Source: JBHEKP01 sp041859375
Lineage (GTDB): Bacteria > Hydrogenedentota > Hydrogenedentia > Hydrogenedentales > CAITNO01
DNA: 17,897 nucleotides
Direction of reading: 5' to 3'
NCBI GenBank assembly: GCA_041859375.1
Contig: JBHEKP010000357.1
Location: 1-17,897 of the forward strand
Part shown: piece by piece, positions 8,588 to 16,052 of the stretch
How the letters are laid out: each line of letters opens with the position of its first letter
How positions within the stretch are numbered: position 1 is the stretch's first letter
Notes under the pieces: model-generated
What the model was told of the DNA's origin: nothing
The model's database searches: none
Seen by the model: only the letters and a program-made list of their open reading frames with translations
Made by a program: the position numbers and the translations under genes

Positions 8588-8600
8588 CAAAAGGAACATG

Positions 8601-8636
8601 CCGGGGGGGCATCCCCCCGGCCCCCTTTCAAGGGGG
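8601..8636. repeat. Tandem GC-rich hairpins
   Basis: Two adjacent inverted repeats: CCGGGGGG-GCAT-CCCCCCGG (8601-8620, eight-base stem) and CCCCCT-TTCA-AGGGGG (8621-8636, six-base stem). The arms C6 and G5 could also pair across the two. No T-run follows on either strand, so a classic terminator is not supported; a REP-like intergenic element is more likely. Confidence 0.5.
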
Positions 8637-8667
8637 TGCTGAACACAAATATTCAAATGACCGCGCT

Positions 8668-8710
8668 GAATTAAGAAAGCACAGGGGGGAGGGCCTGATT
8701 TTCTTAATTC
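8668..8710 (-). repeat. Long inverted repeat just after the upstream GT4 stop codon
   Basis: GAATTAAGAAA (8668-8678) is a perfect 11-base inverted match to TTTCTTAATTC (8700-8710), with an inner CAGG/CCTG pairing (8682-8685 with 8694-8697). It begins one base after the TAA of the upstream GT4 gene. It may protect the 3' end of the message or act as a weak terminator; the AT-rich outer stem and the lack of a following U-run argue against strong termination. Confidence 0.5.
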
Positions 8711-8711
8711 C

Positions 8712-9875
8712 TTATCCGTTGCCGCGGCCGCGGCGTTGGCGATGGAATCCCATGGCCCGCCGGTAGGCCTGCTCGGTGCGCCGGGCGAAGACGTCCTCGG
8801 AGAAGTCCGCCATGACCCGCCGCCGGCCCATCCGACCCATGCGCGCCCGCGCCTCGGGGGAGGACAGCAGCCGCCGCAGCGCCGCCGCGAGGGGTTCCAC
8901 CTCCGCCGCGCGCACCACCAGCCCTTCCACGCCGTCGGACACCGATTCGCGCAGGCCGCCGTAATCCGAGACAATCATCGGAATTTCGAGGGACATCATC
9001 TCCCGCACGCTGAAGGGGGACGCCTCGCAGCCAATGGAGGGCTGCACGCCCAGATCCAGCGCCTGAAGACAGGAGGGAATGTCGTTGCGGAATCCGGCAA
9101 ACCGCACGATGTCCGCGATGCCCAGTTTTTCCGCAAGCTGGCGCAGTTGGGGTTCCAGGACGCCCTGGCCCATGCAAAGCACCCGCAATTCCGGAAAATC
9201 GCGCCGCATTTGCGCCACGGCCCTGAAGAGGTACTGGTGGCCCTTGTCCTCCACAAGGCGGGCCACAATCCCGCACACGATGTTTTCATCCGCGTAGCCG
9301 AATTCGGCCCGCGCCCGTGCCCTTGTTTCCGGATTGGCCGTGTATTTTTCGGGGTCCACACCGTTGTGCAGGGTGCACATGCGCACCGGATCAAAGGTCC
9401 GCTGCGCGGCAAGGTCGCGCCGCACCGCGTCGCACACCACAATCTGGTAGTCGGTCCAGTGCCGGTTGAGCAGTCGGTTGGGGAAACTGCCGCCCACCTT
9501 GTAGGTGTTGTGCCGGGTGCGCACCAGGCAGGCGGGGCATCCGAGGATGCGGTTGGCCAGCGCGAAGGTCCAGTGGTCCTGGGAGCCGTTCACATGCAGG
9601 ATATGGGGGCGCTCCCTGCGGATGAAGGCCATTGCCTCCCACAGGTCATGGCCCCAGGCCCGGGGGCGCAGCCCGCCACGGAAGGTGAACCGGTCCAGCA
9701 GTGCGCAGTCCGCCTCGCGGGCCGCGTCCGTCAGCACGCTTCCCGGACGGCACGCAATGGTTACGGAATGGCTGAATCTTGTGAGCGCCCTGGCCAGCGT
9801 GGCCACATAGCGGACCTGCCCCCCGCCCTGCGAGTGGGGATCCGCTATCAGTATTTTCAAATGGGAATCGTCCAT
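8712..9875 (-). CDS. GT4 family glycosyltransferase
   Basis: 387 residues from the ATG at 9875. The N-terminal LKILIADPHSQGGGQVRYVATLARAL is a GT-B acceptor-domain start with a glycine loop. ILHVNGSQDHWTF and TRHNTYKVGG follow, then the linker LHNGVDPEKY, the donor-domain start VCGIVARLVEDKGHQYL, and the EX7E motif in GCEASPFSVREMM. These are standard GT4 features for a retaining transferase using a nucleotide sugar. The tail MGFHRQRRGRGNG is basic. It is 30 bases downstream of a small coiled-coil gene and upstream of a second GT4 and a GT2 gene on the same strand, so it is probably part of one surface-glycan operon. No strong Shine-Dalgarno precedes the ATG (only GGCGG-like). The sugar specificity is unknown. 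Confidence 0.88.
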   Translation of the reverse strand: MDDSHLKILIADPHSQGGGQVRYVATLARALTRFSHSVTIACRPGSVLTDAAREADCALLDRFTFRGGLRPRAWGHDLWEAMAFIRRERPHILHVNGSQDHWTFALANRILGCPACLVRTRHNTYKVGGSFPNRLLNRHWTDYQIVVCDAVRRDLAAQRTFDPVRMCTLHNGVDPEKYTANPETRARARAEFGYADENIVCGIVARLVEDKGHQYLFRAVAQMRRDFPELRVLCMGQGVLEPQLRQLAEKLGIADIVRFAGFRNDIPSCLQALDLGVQPSIGCEASPFSVREMMSLEIPMIVSDYGGLRESVSDGVEGLVVRAAEVEPLAAALRRLLSSPEARARMGRMGRRRVMADFSEDVFARRTEQAYRRAMGFHRQRRGRGNG

Positions 9876-9905
9876 GTGTCCGCCGGGTTGTCGTGTGGGA
9901 TGGGC

Positions 9906-10112
9906 CTATTCCGCCGCCGGGATCTGCGCATCTTCCGCACCGTCCGGCGCGTCCAGCGGCAGCATCCCCTCCACCGGGGCTTTTTCCGACTCCAGCAGCG
10001 CCTGAACGCGGTTGTTCGCGCTTTCCAACTGTTCCAGCGCGGCGCTCAGTTCGTCCTCCACATCGGCGAACTCCTCCGTCCGGAGTATGGACAATTTGTC
10101 TTTGCGGGACAT
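9906..10112 (-). CDS. Small acidic coiled-coil protein, unknown function
   Basis: 68 residues, not recognised. The N-terminus is basic (MSRKDK); residues 14-45 (EFADVEDELSAALEQLESA and beyond) have leucine/alanine heptad spacing typical of a short coiled coil; the C-terminus is rich in Ala, Pro, Asp and Glu. There is no signal peptide or membrane segment. It is kept as a real gene because a plausible promoter (10160-10190) lies upstream, it starts a same-strand run of glycosyltransferase genes with a 30-base gap, and its composition is protein-like. The start lacks a clear Shine-Dalgarno. It could be a small scaffold or regulator for the neighbouring enzymes, but nothing shows that. Confidence 0.55.
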   Translation of the reverse strand: MSRKDKLSILRTEEFADVEDELSAALEQLESANNRVQALLESEKAPVEGMLPLDAPDGAEDAQIPAAE

Positions 10113-10159
10113 GGCATGTGTTCCAAATTATGCTGGTTTGAGGTTGGGGAACGGGCGGA

Positions 10160-10190
10160 ATGATAACACGGGAACGCGCCCCGGTGTAAA
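10160..10190 (-). promoter_or_regulatory. Candidate promoter of the glycosyltransferase block
   Basis: On the minus strand, TTTACA (10190-10185) and TATCAT (10165-10160) are 19 bases apart, with TGT directly before the -10 (extended -10). The expected transcript start is about 40 bases before the small coiled-coil gene. Confidence 0.42.
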
Positions 10191-10202
10191 TATTCCCTCC
10201 GG

Positions 10203-11216
10203 TCAGGGTCTTCTGGTCCGGGCGAATTCCGACATGGCGCGCAGGTTTTGAAGCGGCGTGTCGCGCACCACCTCGCAGCCCGCGCCCACGATGTATTTGC
10301 CGCCGCAGCCATCATGGCAGGCCGCCAGCGCCTTTTCAACCAAGGCGGGGGTTCCGTTCCGCAGCGTCGCCACCGGGTCGATGTTGCCCAGCAGCACCTG
10401 GCCCGGCCCCATCACCGCCCGCGCCTCCGCCATGGACACCATGTGGTCCAGGTCCACGATTTCACAGCCGAGCCGCCCCATGCCGTCAAGGATGGCCGTG
10501 GTGTTGCCGCAGATGTGCAGGCGGACCATGCCGCCCAGGGCGTGGATGCCGTCCACCAGCCGTTTCTCCTTCGGCCAGACAAACTCTTCGTACACCGCCG
10601 GACCCACCAGCGACGCGGCGGCATCGCCCACGCCGATGATTTCCGCACCCGCCGCAATCTGCGCAGCCGCGAAGGCAAGCGCTGTTTCCAGCGCGAATTC
10701 CGTCAGGTCGTTCACAAAATCCGGATCCTCGAAGAAATCCATCATCACGGTGTTGATGCCCCGCAGATCGGCGGCCAGGGCGCAGGGGCCCTCCACCCAG
10801 CCCTCTATCAGCCGTTCCCCGCCGGTTTTATCCCGGAACAGCGCCGCCGCATGCACCCGGTCAGTCATGCGCCCTCCGCCCAGCGGATCGGGGACGCGCA
10901 GCTTTGCCAGCGCAGTTTTGTCGGCCAGCAGGGCGCATCCCTCGTCCAGTGCGGGGGGCTGGTTGTCAAAGATGACCACCCTTGCACCGCAGTCCGCCGA
11001 TTCGCGCGCCGGGTCCGAAATGCAGGAAACATAATCAAAATCATGGGCTTCCGCCGTCCGCAGCTGGCCCTCCACCAGAACGCGGTAATCCGTGGCATAG
11101 CGTCCGTAGGGTGCGCCGACAAGGTCCGCCGCAAACATCATGGTGATGGGCATGAGGGGCAGGCTGTCCGCCGTCTTTCCCCCGATGCATGCAAGAATCC
11201 GTTCCCGTCCGTTCAT
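10203..11216 (-). CDS. Uroporphyrinogen decarboxylase-like protein (MtaA/CmuA-type)
   Basis: 337 residues, the UroD-superfamily size. It begins MNGRERILACIGGKTADSLPL, the usual start of the MtaA/CmuA branch, and has the zinc-site pattern H234-x-C236 (RLHICGNT) with a distant C314 (GAGCEVVRDTP), plus LLGNIDPV (275-282). The HxC...C set is typical of cobalamin-dependent methyltransferase subunits that bind zinc and move methyl groups, rather than of haem-pathway HemE. No corrinoid protein or partner methyltransferase is in view. It starts 37 bases after a secreted hydrolase-like gene on the same strand, and that gap contains an AT-rich stretch (11227-11240) that could be a -10. No good Shine-Dalgarno is seen. 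Such UroD-like paralogues are common beside sugar-catabolism genes in Planctomycetota-type genomes; the substrate is unknown. Confidence 0.83.
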   Translation of the reverse strand: MNGRERILACIGGKTADSLPLMPITMMFAADLVGAPYGRYATDYRVLVEGQLRTAEAHDFDYVSCISDPARESADCGARVVIFDNQPPALDEGCALLADKTALAKLRVPDPLGGGRMTDRVHAAALFRDKTGGERLIEGWVEGPCALAADLRGINTVMMDFFEDPDFVNDLTEFALETALAFAAAQIAAGAEIIGVGDAAASLVGPAVYEEFVWPKEKRLVDGIHALGGMVRLHICGNTTAILDGMGRLGCEIVDLDHMVSMAEARAVMGPGQVLLGNIDPVATLRNGTPALVEKALAACHDGCGGKYIVGAGCEVVRDTPLQNLRAMSEFARTRRP

Positions 11217-11253
11217 GAGAGCGCCCTTTATATATATTGTCCGCGGAGAAGGC

Positions 11254-12669
11254 CTATTTCACCGGACGCAGCACCTGCACGGTCTGCGCGGGAATGCGCA
11301 GGGTCAGCGCGCCGCCGTCCACCACCGTTTCCACACCCGCGTCCGGGTCGGCGTATTTAATGTTGTTGAGCGCGCCCAGTCCGGAAACGGTGTATTCCAG
11401 CGGGTCGTACCACTCGTTCACCACCACCAGCCACACCCCGTCCGGCGCGTCCTTTGCCAGCACGCGCACACCCCGGTCCATGGAGCCCCGTGTGGGCGTG
11501 AGGGCCACCTTGAGCCCAGGCAGCGCGTCCGGGGCGGAAAGCACCGGCTGGAGCGAGGAAAGCTCGGCCACCACCTCCAGCAGTTCCTTCCAGAACACGG
11601 AGTCCTTTTCCACCGCCATGGTGCCCCAGTAGAGCACGCCCCGCGCGCCGCAAACGATGGCGTCATAGGCCATGAACCGGGTTTCCGCCTTTGTCGGGCG
11701 GCGCAAAATTTTAGCTTCTTCCGGCGTCCTGCCCTCCTGGATGTCCGCCCATCCGAAACCCTGCAGCACCATCCACACCGGCTTGCCCGGCGCCGAGTCC
11801 TGCATTCGAATGGTGTAGCCGCCCACGGAGGACATGTTCTGGTCCATGATGTCCGAGTGTCCCACCAGCGGGGAGCGCGGGACGGGATAAATGTCGCAGC
11901 CCGCGATGTCCGCCGCCGCACTGAACATGGCAAGCTGTTCAAGGGAATTGCGCGGTGCGTGGTTCATCCACACCGGATGGGCCGGGTCCAGTTCGCGCAG
12001 GCGCTTGTATCCCCGCATCATCCCCTCCGCCATGACCTCCGAGCGCGCCTGGGCGGTGGAGGTGCTCCATTCGGGATGGGGTTGTGTCTTTCCCAGCGCC
12101 GTCCAAATGGAGTCCGCCAGGGCCTCCGATTCGGCATACCGTGCCTGTCCCCGAAGTTCATGTGTGCGCGCCAAATCCTTTTGGAGTTTTTCGGCGGCGG
12201 CCGGATCGGCGGTGAGTCCCGCGATTAGTTCCCGCAGTTGTTTCGGCTCCATTCCGGTGCGCCACTCGTTTGCCAGGTGCCAGTTGTTCCAAAGAGCCTC
12301 GTCCGGCACCTCCCACACCATCAAAGCGGGGTGTTGGGCGAATTTTTCCGCCATTTCCGCCAGACCGGCGGCCCTCTTTTCAGTGTCTTCGCTGAGATCT
12401 ATCGCCGCGCCCGTGTTGATCCAGGCGAAGAGATCGTGCGCCTTGAGCCGGTCGAGAGACGCCGTGTCGGGCGTGGCGTGGATTAGGTTGAACCCGGCCG
12501 CGCGCGCCTGTTCCAGCACCGTGTCCTCCTTTGGGTTCTCATAAAGCCCAAGGACAAAGGTGCGCTGTCCGTTCACCACCGCCATGCGGTCCGGGGCGAT
12601 TTCCGTGGTGGCGGCCCGCAGGGGTTGCGCGGCAATCAGGGCAACTGTGATCATAAGCATGGTTCGCAT
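11254..12669 (-). CDS. Secreted TIM-barrel glycoside-hydrolase-like protein
   Basis: 471 residues from the ATG at 12669, chosen because GGAG lies about seven bases upstream and the protein then opens with a signal peptide (MRTMLMITVALIAAQPLRA). A (beta/alpha)8 hydrolase-like body follows: VNGQRTFVLGLYENP, AGFNLIHATPD, then MVWEVPDEALWN (117-128), where Glu120 or Glu124 sits where clan-A enzymes carry the acid/base. Later come HPVWMNHAP, AGCDIYPVP, and ICGARGVLYWGTM-type and WLVVVNEW segments, with a small beta-sandwich at the end. No GH family is assigned with confidence. It is probably co-transcribed with the UroD-like gene 37 bases downstream and is divergent from the DUF6807 gene. A role in breaking down or sensing a glycan in the periplasm is inference. 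Confidence 0.72.
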   Translation of the reverse strand: MRTMLMITVALIAAQPLRAATTEIAPDRMAVVNGQRTFVLGLYENPKEDTVLEQARAAGFNLIHATPDTASLDRLKAHDLFAWINTGAAIDLSEDTEKRAAGLAEMAEKFAQHPALMVWEVPDEALWNNWHLANEWRTGMEPKQLRELIAGLTADPAAAEKLQKDLARTHELRGQARYAESEALADSIWTALGKTQPHPEWSTSTAQARSEVMAEGMMRGYKRLRELDPAHPVWMNHAPRNSLEQLAMFSAAADIAGCDIYPVPRSPLVGHSDIMDQNMSSVGGYTIRMQDSAPGKPVWMVLQGFGWADIQEGRTPEEAKILRRPTKAETRFMAYDAIVCGARGVLYWGTMAVEKDSVFWKELLEVVAELSSLQPVLSAPDALPGLKVALTPTRGSMDRGVRVLAKDAPDGVWLVVVNEWYDPLEYTVSGLGALNNIKYADPDAGVETVVDGGALTLRIPAQTVQVLRPVK

Positions 12670-12713
12670 GGCCGGTCTCCGTCTTGTGTTCTGGTTTATT
12701 CCAGCAATGATGA

Positions 12714-12744
12714 AGATTAGAACAGGACGGGCGTCACCGTTCAA
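12714..12744 (-). promoter_or_regulatory. Candidate promoter of the hydrolase-like/UroD-like pair
   Basis: On the minus strand, TTGAAC (12744-12739) and TAATCT (12719-12714) are separated by 19 bases. The expected start is about 38 bases before the hydrolase-like ATG at 12669. Confidence 0.45.
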
Positions 12745-12762
12745 GGTGTGTCTTTGTGAAAA

Positions 12763-12793
12763 TTACCCTGCCGGACCGTTTTGCCCGTATCAT
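12763..12793 (+). promoter_or_regulatory. Candidate promoter of the DUF6807 gene
   Basis: TTACCC (12763-12768) and TATCAT (12788-12793) are 19 bases apart, with the expected start about 22 bases before the ATG at 12822. It lies 18 bases from the divergent promoter, so one regulator could control both. Confidence 0.35.
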
Positions 12794-12821
12794 TTGGTCC
12801 TGGCGCTTGGAGGAGAAAACA

Positions 12822-13733
12822 ATGAAGCGGCTGGTCTGGTTTGTCATGGCGGCGGTTTTGGTTTCGGGCGCGGCGCAGGCGGCCAAAGTGGCGGCGGCGC
12901 TTGAGGGCAGCCGGGTGGTGGTGACGGTGGATGGCGCGCTTTTCACGGCCTACACCTTTGCCGGCACGCAAAAATATCCCTATTTCTTTCCTGTCAACGG
13001 ACCCCTTTCAGGGAAATCCGTGACCACGGAGACCTCCGAGCCCTATCCGCACCACCATTCCCTCTTTTTCGGCTGTGACAAGGTGAACGGGGGCAATTAC
13101 TGGCAGGAGGCCAACGAAGCGGGCCAGATTGTGAGCCAGGGGCCTGTGATTGCGGAACCGGAGGGGAACCGGGTGGTGATTCATGACCGGTGCCTCTGGC
13201 GAAAGCCCGGCCGGGAACCGGTCATGAGGGACGAGCGTGAAATCATCATCACCGCCCCCGAAGCGGGACTGCGCGTGGTGGATTTCGCCATCACACTCAT
13301 TCCCCTGGTTGATGTGGTTATTGAAAAGACCAACCATTCCCTGTTTTCCGCGCGGATGGTTCCCGAACTGGCGGTGGCCGCAGGCGGCACCCTGGTGAAT
13401 GCGGAGGGGGGCATGGGGGAAAAGGGAACCTTTGGCGTCGCCTCCCCGTGGTGTGATTATTTTGGCGTCCGTGACGGGGTCGTTGAGGGTTTGGCCATAT
13501 TGACCCATCCCGCAAACCCTTGGCATCCCGCACCCTGGTTCACAAGGGATTACGGTTTCTTTTCCCCCACCCCCATGTTTTGGCCGGCCGACGGGAAAGC
13601 CACCCTTTTGGCCCGGGAAAAGCCGGTTCGGCTGTGTTACCGTGTGGTGGTTCACGGCGGGGAAACCAAAACGGCGGATATTTCCGGCATCTATGAAAAA
13701 TATAAAACCACCGGGATTGTGTCATCTAAATAA
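12822..13733 (+). CDS. Secreted DUF6807 ('methane oxygenase PmoA'-like) protein
   Basis: 303 residues. The ATG at 12822 is chosen because GGAGGAG (12809-12815) is six bases upstream and the frame then opens with a signal peptide, MKRLVWFVMAAVLVSGAAQA. The mature part contains KYPYFFPVNGP, the histidine cluster PYPHHHSLFFGCDKVNG (75-91; His77-79) and NYWQE, the core signature of PF14100/DUF6807. Despite the family label, it is not the particulate methane monooxygenase subunit: there are no membrane helices beyond the signal. Members are often found with glycoside hydrolases and Gfo/Idh/MocA oxidoreductases and are thought to act on carbohydrates, but the reaction is not established. The gene is divergent from the hydrolase-like/UroD-like pair, sharing a 152-base control region. 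Confidence 0.82.
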   Translation: MKRLVWFVMAAVLVSGAAQAAKVAAALEGSRVVVTVDGALFTAYTFAGTQKYPYFFPVNGPLSGKSVTTETSEPYPHHHSLFFGCDKVNGGNYWQEANEAGQIVSQGPVIAEPEGNRVVIHDRCLWRKPGREPVMRDEREIIITAPEAGLRVVDFAITLIPLVDVVIEKTNHSLFSARMVPELAVAAGGTLVNAEGGMGEKGTFGVASPWCDYFGVRDGVVEGLAILTHPANPWHPAPWFTRDYGFFSPTPMFWPADGKATLLAREKPVRLCYRVVVHGGETKTADISGIYEKYKTTGIVSSK

Positions 13734-13752
13734 CAGAATCCCCGGCGGTCTT

Positions 13753-13783
13753 TTGCACCGCAAGGGGTTGTGTGTGCTATACT
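13753..13783 (+). promoter_or_regulatory. Candidate promoter of folK-panBCD
   Basis: TTGCAC (13753-13758) and TATACT (13778-13783) are 19 bases apart, with TGC immediately before the -10 giving an extended -10. The transcript would begin near 13790, leaving a very short leader before folK at 13804 or 13813. Confidence 0.5.
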
Positions 13784-13803
13784 TGCCTTGAATTGCCAGA
13801 CGG

Positions 13804-14331
13804 ATGGAGCCAATGGATCAATCTTGGGAAACCGTGCATTTGAGCCTTGGTTCCAACTTGGGCAACCGCGCGGAAAACCTGCGCCGGGCCCTGGCCGCCC
13901 TGGATGCCCTTGACGGAGTGCGGGTGACGGCGGTGTCCAACTGCCATGAAACCCTTCCATGGGGCGAGGCGGACCAGCCAATGTTTCTGAATCTTGCCGT
14001 GGAAATCGGGACGGTGCTTGCGCCGCCTGAACTCCTGAACACGGTCAAGAGGGTGGAAACGGAGATGGGCCGGGAACCGGGGGCGCGGTGGTCGGCGCGG
14101 CTCATTGACATTGATTTGGTCCTCTGGATGGACCGGATTTTTGACGATGGGACGTTGTGCCTTCCCCACCGCCATTTTCGTGAACGGGCCTTTGTGCTGC
14201 GCCCGTTGGCGGAAATCGCCCCGGATGCCGTGGACCCGGTGACGGGAACGGCGGTGTCCGCACTGGCCGGCAGGTTTGCCGGTCCGGACGCCGGCGTGGT
14301 GTGCCTTGGGCCGCTTGGGCAGCTTTGCTGA
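13804..14331 (+). CDS. folK: 2-amino-4-hydroxy-6-hydroxymethyldihydropteridine pyrophosphokinase (HPPK)
   Basis: 175 residues. HPPK transfers pyrophosphate from ATP to 6-hydroxymethyl-7,8-dihydropterin in folate synthesis. Landmarks are VHLSLGSNLGNRAENL (11-26), the pterin-binding NCHETLPWG region, and GREPGARW...RLIDIDLVLW (89-108) with the magnesium aspartates D102 and D104; LPHRHFRERAFVLRPLAEIAP is the family C-terminal signature. A second ATG at 13813 would remove only three residues; neither start has a well-placed Shine-Dalgarno. It is first in the folK-panB-panC-panD block, 67 bases before panB. A folK-panB-panC-panD arrangement is also known in enterobacteria. Confidence 0.94.
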   Translation: MEPMDQSWETVHLSLGSNLGNRAENLRRALAALDALDGVRVTAVSNCHETLPWGEADQPMFLNLAVEIGTVLAPPELLNTVKRVETEMGREPGARWSARLIDIDLVLWMDRIFDDGTLCLPHRHFRERAFVLRPLAEIAPDAVDPVTGTAVSALAGRFAGPDAGVVCLGPLGQLC

Positions 14332-14398
14332 ACCGCTCCGCTTGGAGCCCCACCAGGGACCGGGACGGGTTGCGTCACGGTTCAGAAAGTGCGATGTG

Positions 14399-15196
14399 AT
14401 GAAAGATGTCGTGACGGCGGCGTCCTTCCGCCGAAAGAAGGAGGACGGCGAGAAAATCGCCGTCCTTACCGCCTATGACTACCCCTCCGCCGCCCTCATG
14501 GACGAGGCGGGGGTGGATGCCGTGCTGGTGGGTGATTCCCTGGGCATGGTGATCATGGGCCGAGAAAACACCCTTTCCGTGACCATGGACGACATGGCCC
14601 GCCACACCGCCATGGTGTCCCGGGCCGTTTCCCGCGCGCTGGTCATCGCCGACATGCCCTTCCTTTCCTACCATGTGTCCGCCGCCGAAGCGGTGCGCAA
14701 CGCGGGCCGTCTGGTTGGCGAATGCGGCGCCCATGCGGTGAAGCTGGAGGGATCCACCGATCGGATTGGGGAGGCTCTGCGCGCCGTCCTGTCCGCGGGC
14801 ATTCCCGTGATGGGCCATGTGGGGCTCACCCCGCAGTCCATCCTCCACTTTGGCGGCTTCAAGGTGCAGGGGCGCGAGCCCCAGGATGCCGCCCGCATTC
14901 TGGCCGAGGCGCGGGCGCTGGAGGCGGCGGGATGTTTCGCCGTGGTGCTGGAATGCGTGCCCGCGCCCCTGGCGGCGGAGATTACTTCGGCCCTGACCAT
15001 CCCCACCATAGGCATCGGCGCGGGTGGCGGCTGCGACGGGCAGGTGCTGGTCATGCATGACATTCTCGGGTGGGGCCGCGCCCGTTTTGCGAAAACCTAT
15101 GCGGACGTCAAAACCGCCATGGGCGGCGCCTTTGCCGCCTATGTGCGCGAGGTGAAAGGCGGGGAGTATCCCGCCGCGGAGCACCGTTACGAATGA
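14399..15196 (+). CDS. panB: 3-methyl-2-oxobutanoate hydroxymethyltransferase
   Basis: 265 residues, a normal PanB. It adds a hydroxymethyl group from 5,10-methylene-tetrahydrofolate to ketoisovalerate, giving ketopantoate, the first committed step of pantothenate synthesis. Seen: KIAVLTAYDYPSA (19-31), VGDSLGM (44-50) with metal ligand D46, ADMPFLSY (84-91) with D85, VKLEG (114-118) with E117, GHVGLTPQS (139-147) and AVVLECVP (181-188) with catalytic E185, then TIGIGAG. The ATG at 14399 begins MKDVVTAASFRRKK; the frame is open upstream into folK, but that part is not PanB-like. Its stop overlaps the panC start (ATGA). It depends on folate, which fits the upstream folK. Confidence 0.97.
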   Translation: MKDVVTAASFRRKKEDGEKIAVLTAYDYPSAALMDEAGVDAVLVGDSLGMVIMGRENTLSVTMDDMARHTAMVSRAVSRALVIADMPFLSYHVSAAEAVRNAGRLVGECGAHAVKLEGSTDRIGEALRAVLSAGIPVMGHVGLTPQSILHFGGFKVQGREPQDAARILAEARALEAAGCFAVVLECVPAPLAAEITSALTIPTIGIGAGGGCDGQVLVMHDILGWGRARFAKTYADVKTAMGGAFAAYVREVKGGEYPAAEHRYE

Positions 15197-16050
15197 AAGT
15201 CTTTGAGACGGCAAAAGAAATGCGCGACTGGTCGCGGGCGCGGAAGCGCCAGGGCAAAACCATCGGGTTTGCGCCCACCATGGGCGCGCTGCACGAGGGC
15301 CACGCCAGCCTGATGCGCGCCGCCGCGCGGGAAAATGATCTTGCCGTGGCCAGCATTTTTGTCAACCCCGCCCAGTTTGCGCCCCATGAGGATTTTGACA
15401 AGTACCCGCGCACCTTTGAAAAGGATCTTGAAATTTCCGCGGACGCCGGGGTGGTGGCCGTGTATGCGCCCAAGGCCTCCGGCATGTATCCGCCGGATTT
15501 CTCCACGCATGTGCTGGTCGGCGGGGTGAGCGAGGGGCTTTGCGGCGGAAGCCGCCCCCATTTTTACCGGGGCGTGGCCACGGTGGTCGCAAAGCTGTTC
15601 AACGCCGTCGAGCCTGACAGGGCCTATTTCGGCCAAAAGGACGCCCAGCAGACGGCCGTCATCCGGCGGATGGTCCGCGACCTGGACATGGGGCTGGAAA
15701 TTGTGGAAATGCCCATTGTCCGCGAGGCGGACGGGCTCGCCATGAGTTCACGGAACCGCTACCTTTCCCCGGGGGAGAGGACGCGCGCGCTGTGCCTTTC
15801 CCGGTCGCTTTTTGCGGCGCGGGACGCCCTGGAGGCGGGGGAGCGCGACGCCGCGCGAATCAAGGCCCTGGTGCGGGGGGGGATGGCCGGGGTGAATATA
15901 GATTACGTCGAACTTGTTGACGGTGTCGACATGAAACCCGTGGACACCGTGGACGGACCCGTGCTGCTGGCGGTGGCCGCGTTTTTGGAATCGGCGCGCC
16001 TCATTGACAACATTAAATTCGAGCCGGCGGCGCAGAAGGGAGTCATCTGA
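15193..16050 (+). CDS. panC: Pantoate--beta-alanine ligase (pantothenate synthetase)
   Basis: 285 residues. It condenses pantoate with beta-alanine using ATP through a pantoyl-adenylate. The nucleotidyltransferase HxGH-type motif is LHEGH (33-37, with H34 and H37) after GFAPTMGA. FVNPAQF (56-62) binds pantoate; YFGQKDAQQ (145-153) and AMSSRNRYLSP (183-193) complete the active site. The ATG overlaps the panB stop by four bases (ATGA), with GGAG about eleven bases upstream, so translation is coupled. panD starts two bases after its stop, which would supply the beta-alanine co-substrate. Confidence 0.97.
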   Translation: MKVFETAKEMRDWSRARKRQGKTIGFAPTMGALHEGHASLMRAAARENDLAVASIFVNPAQFAPHEDFDKYPRTFEKDLEISADAGVVAVYAPKASGMYPPDFSTHVLVGGVSEGLCGGSRPHFYRGVATVVAKLFNAVEPDRAYFGQKDAQQTAVIRRMVRDLDMGLEIVEMPIVREADGLAMSSRNRYLSPGERTRALCLSRSLFAARDALEAGERDAARIKALVRGGMAGVNIDYVELVDGVDMKPVDTVDGPVLLAVAAFLESARLIDNIKFEPAAQKGVI

Positions 16051-16052
16051 TT

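Noticed and set aside
8736..10163. 475-codon + strand frame opposite the first GT4 gene
   Set aside because: It is a shadow of GT4 codon periodicity; the translation resembles no family.
12822..13733. Methane monooxygenase subunit, from the family name 'PmoA'
   Set aside because: The protein is soluble and exported, with the DUF6807 His cluster, and lacks the membrane helices of true PmoA.
13740..13767. Hairpin after the DUF6807 gene (CCCC/GGGG with GCGGT/ACCGC)
   Set aside because: It is bulged, has no T-run, and overlaps the better-supported folK promoter.
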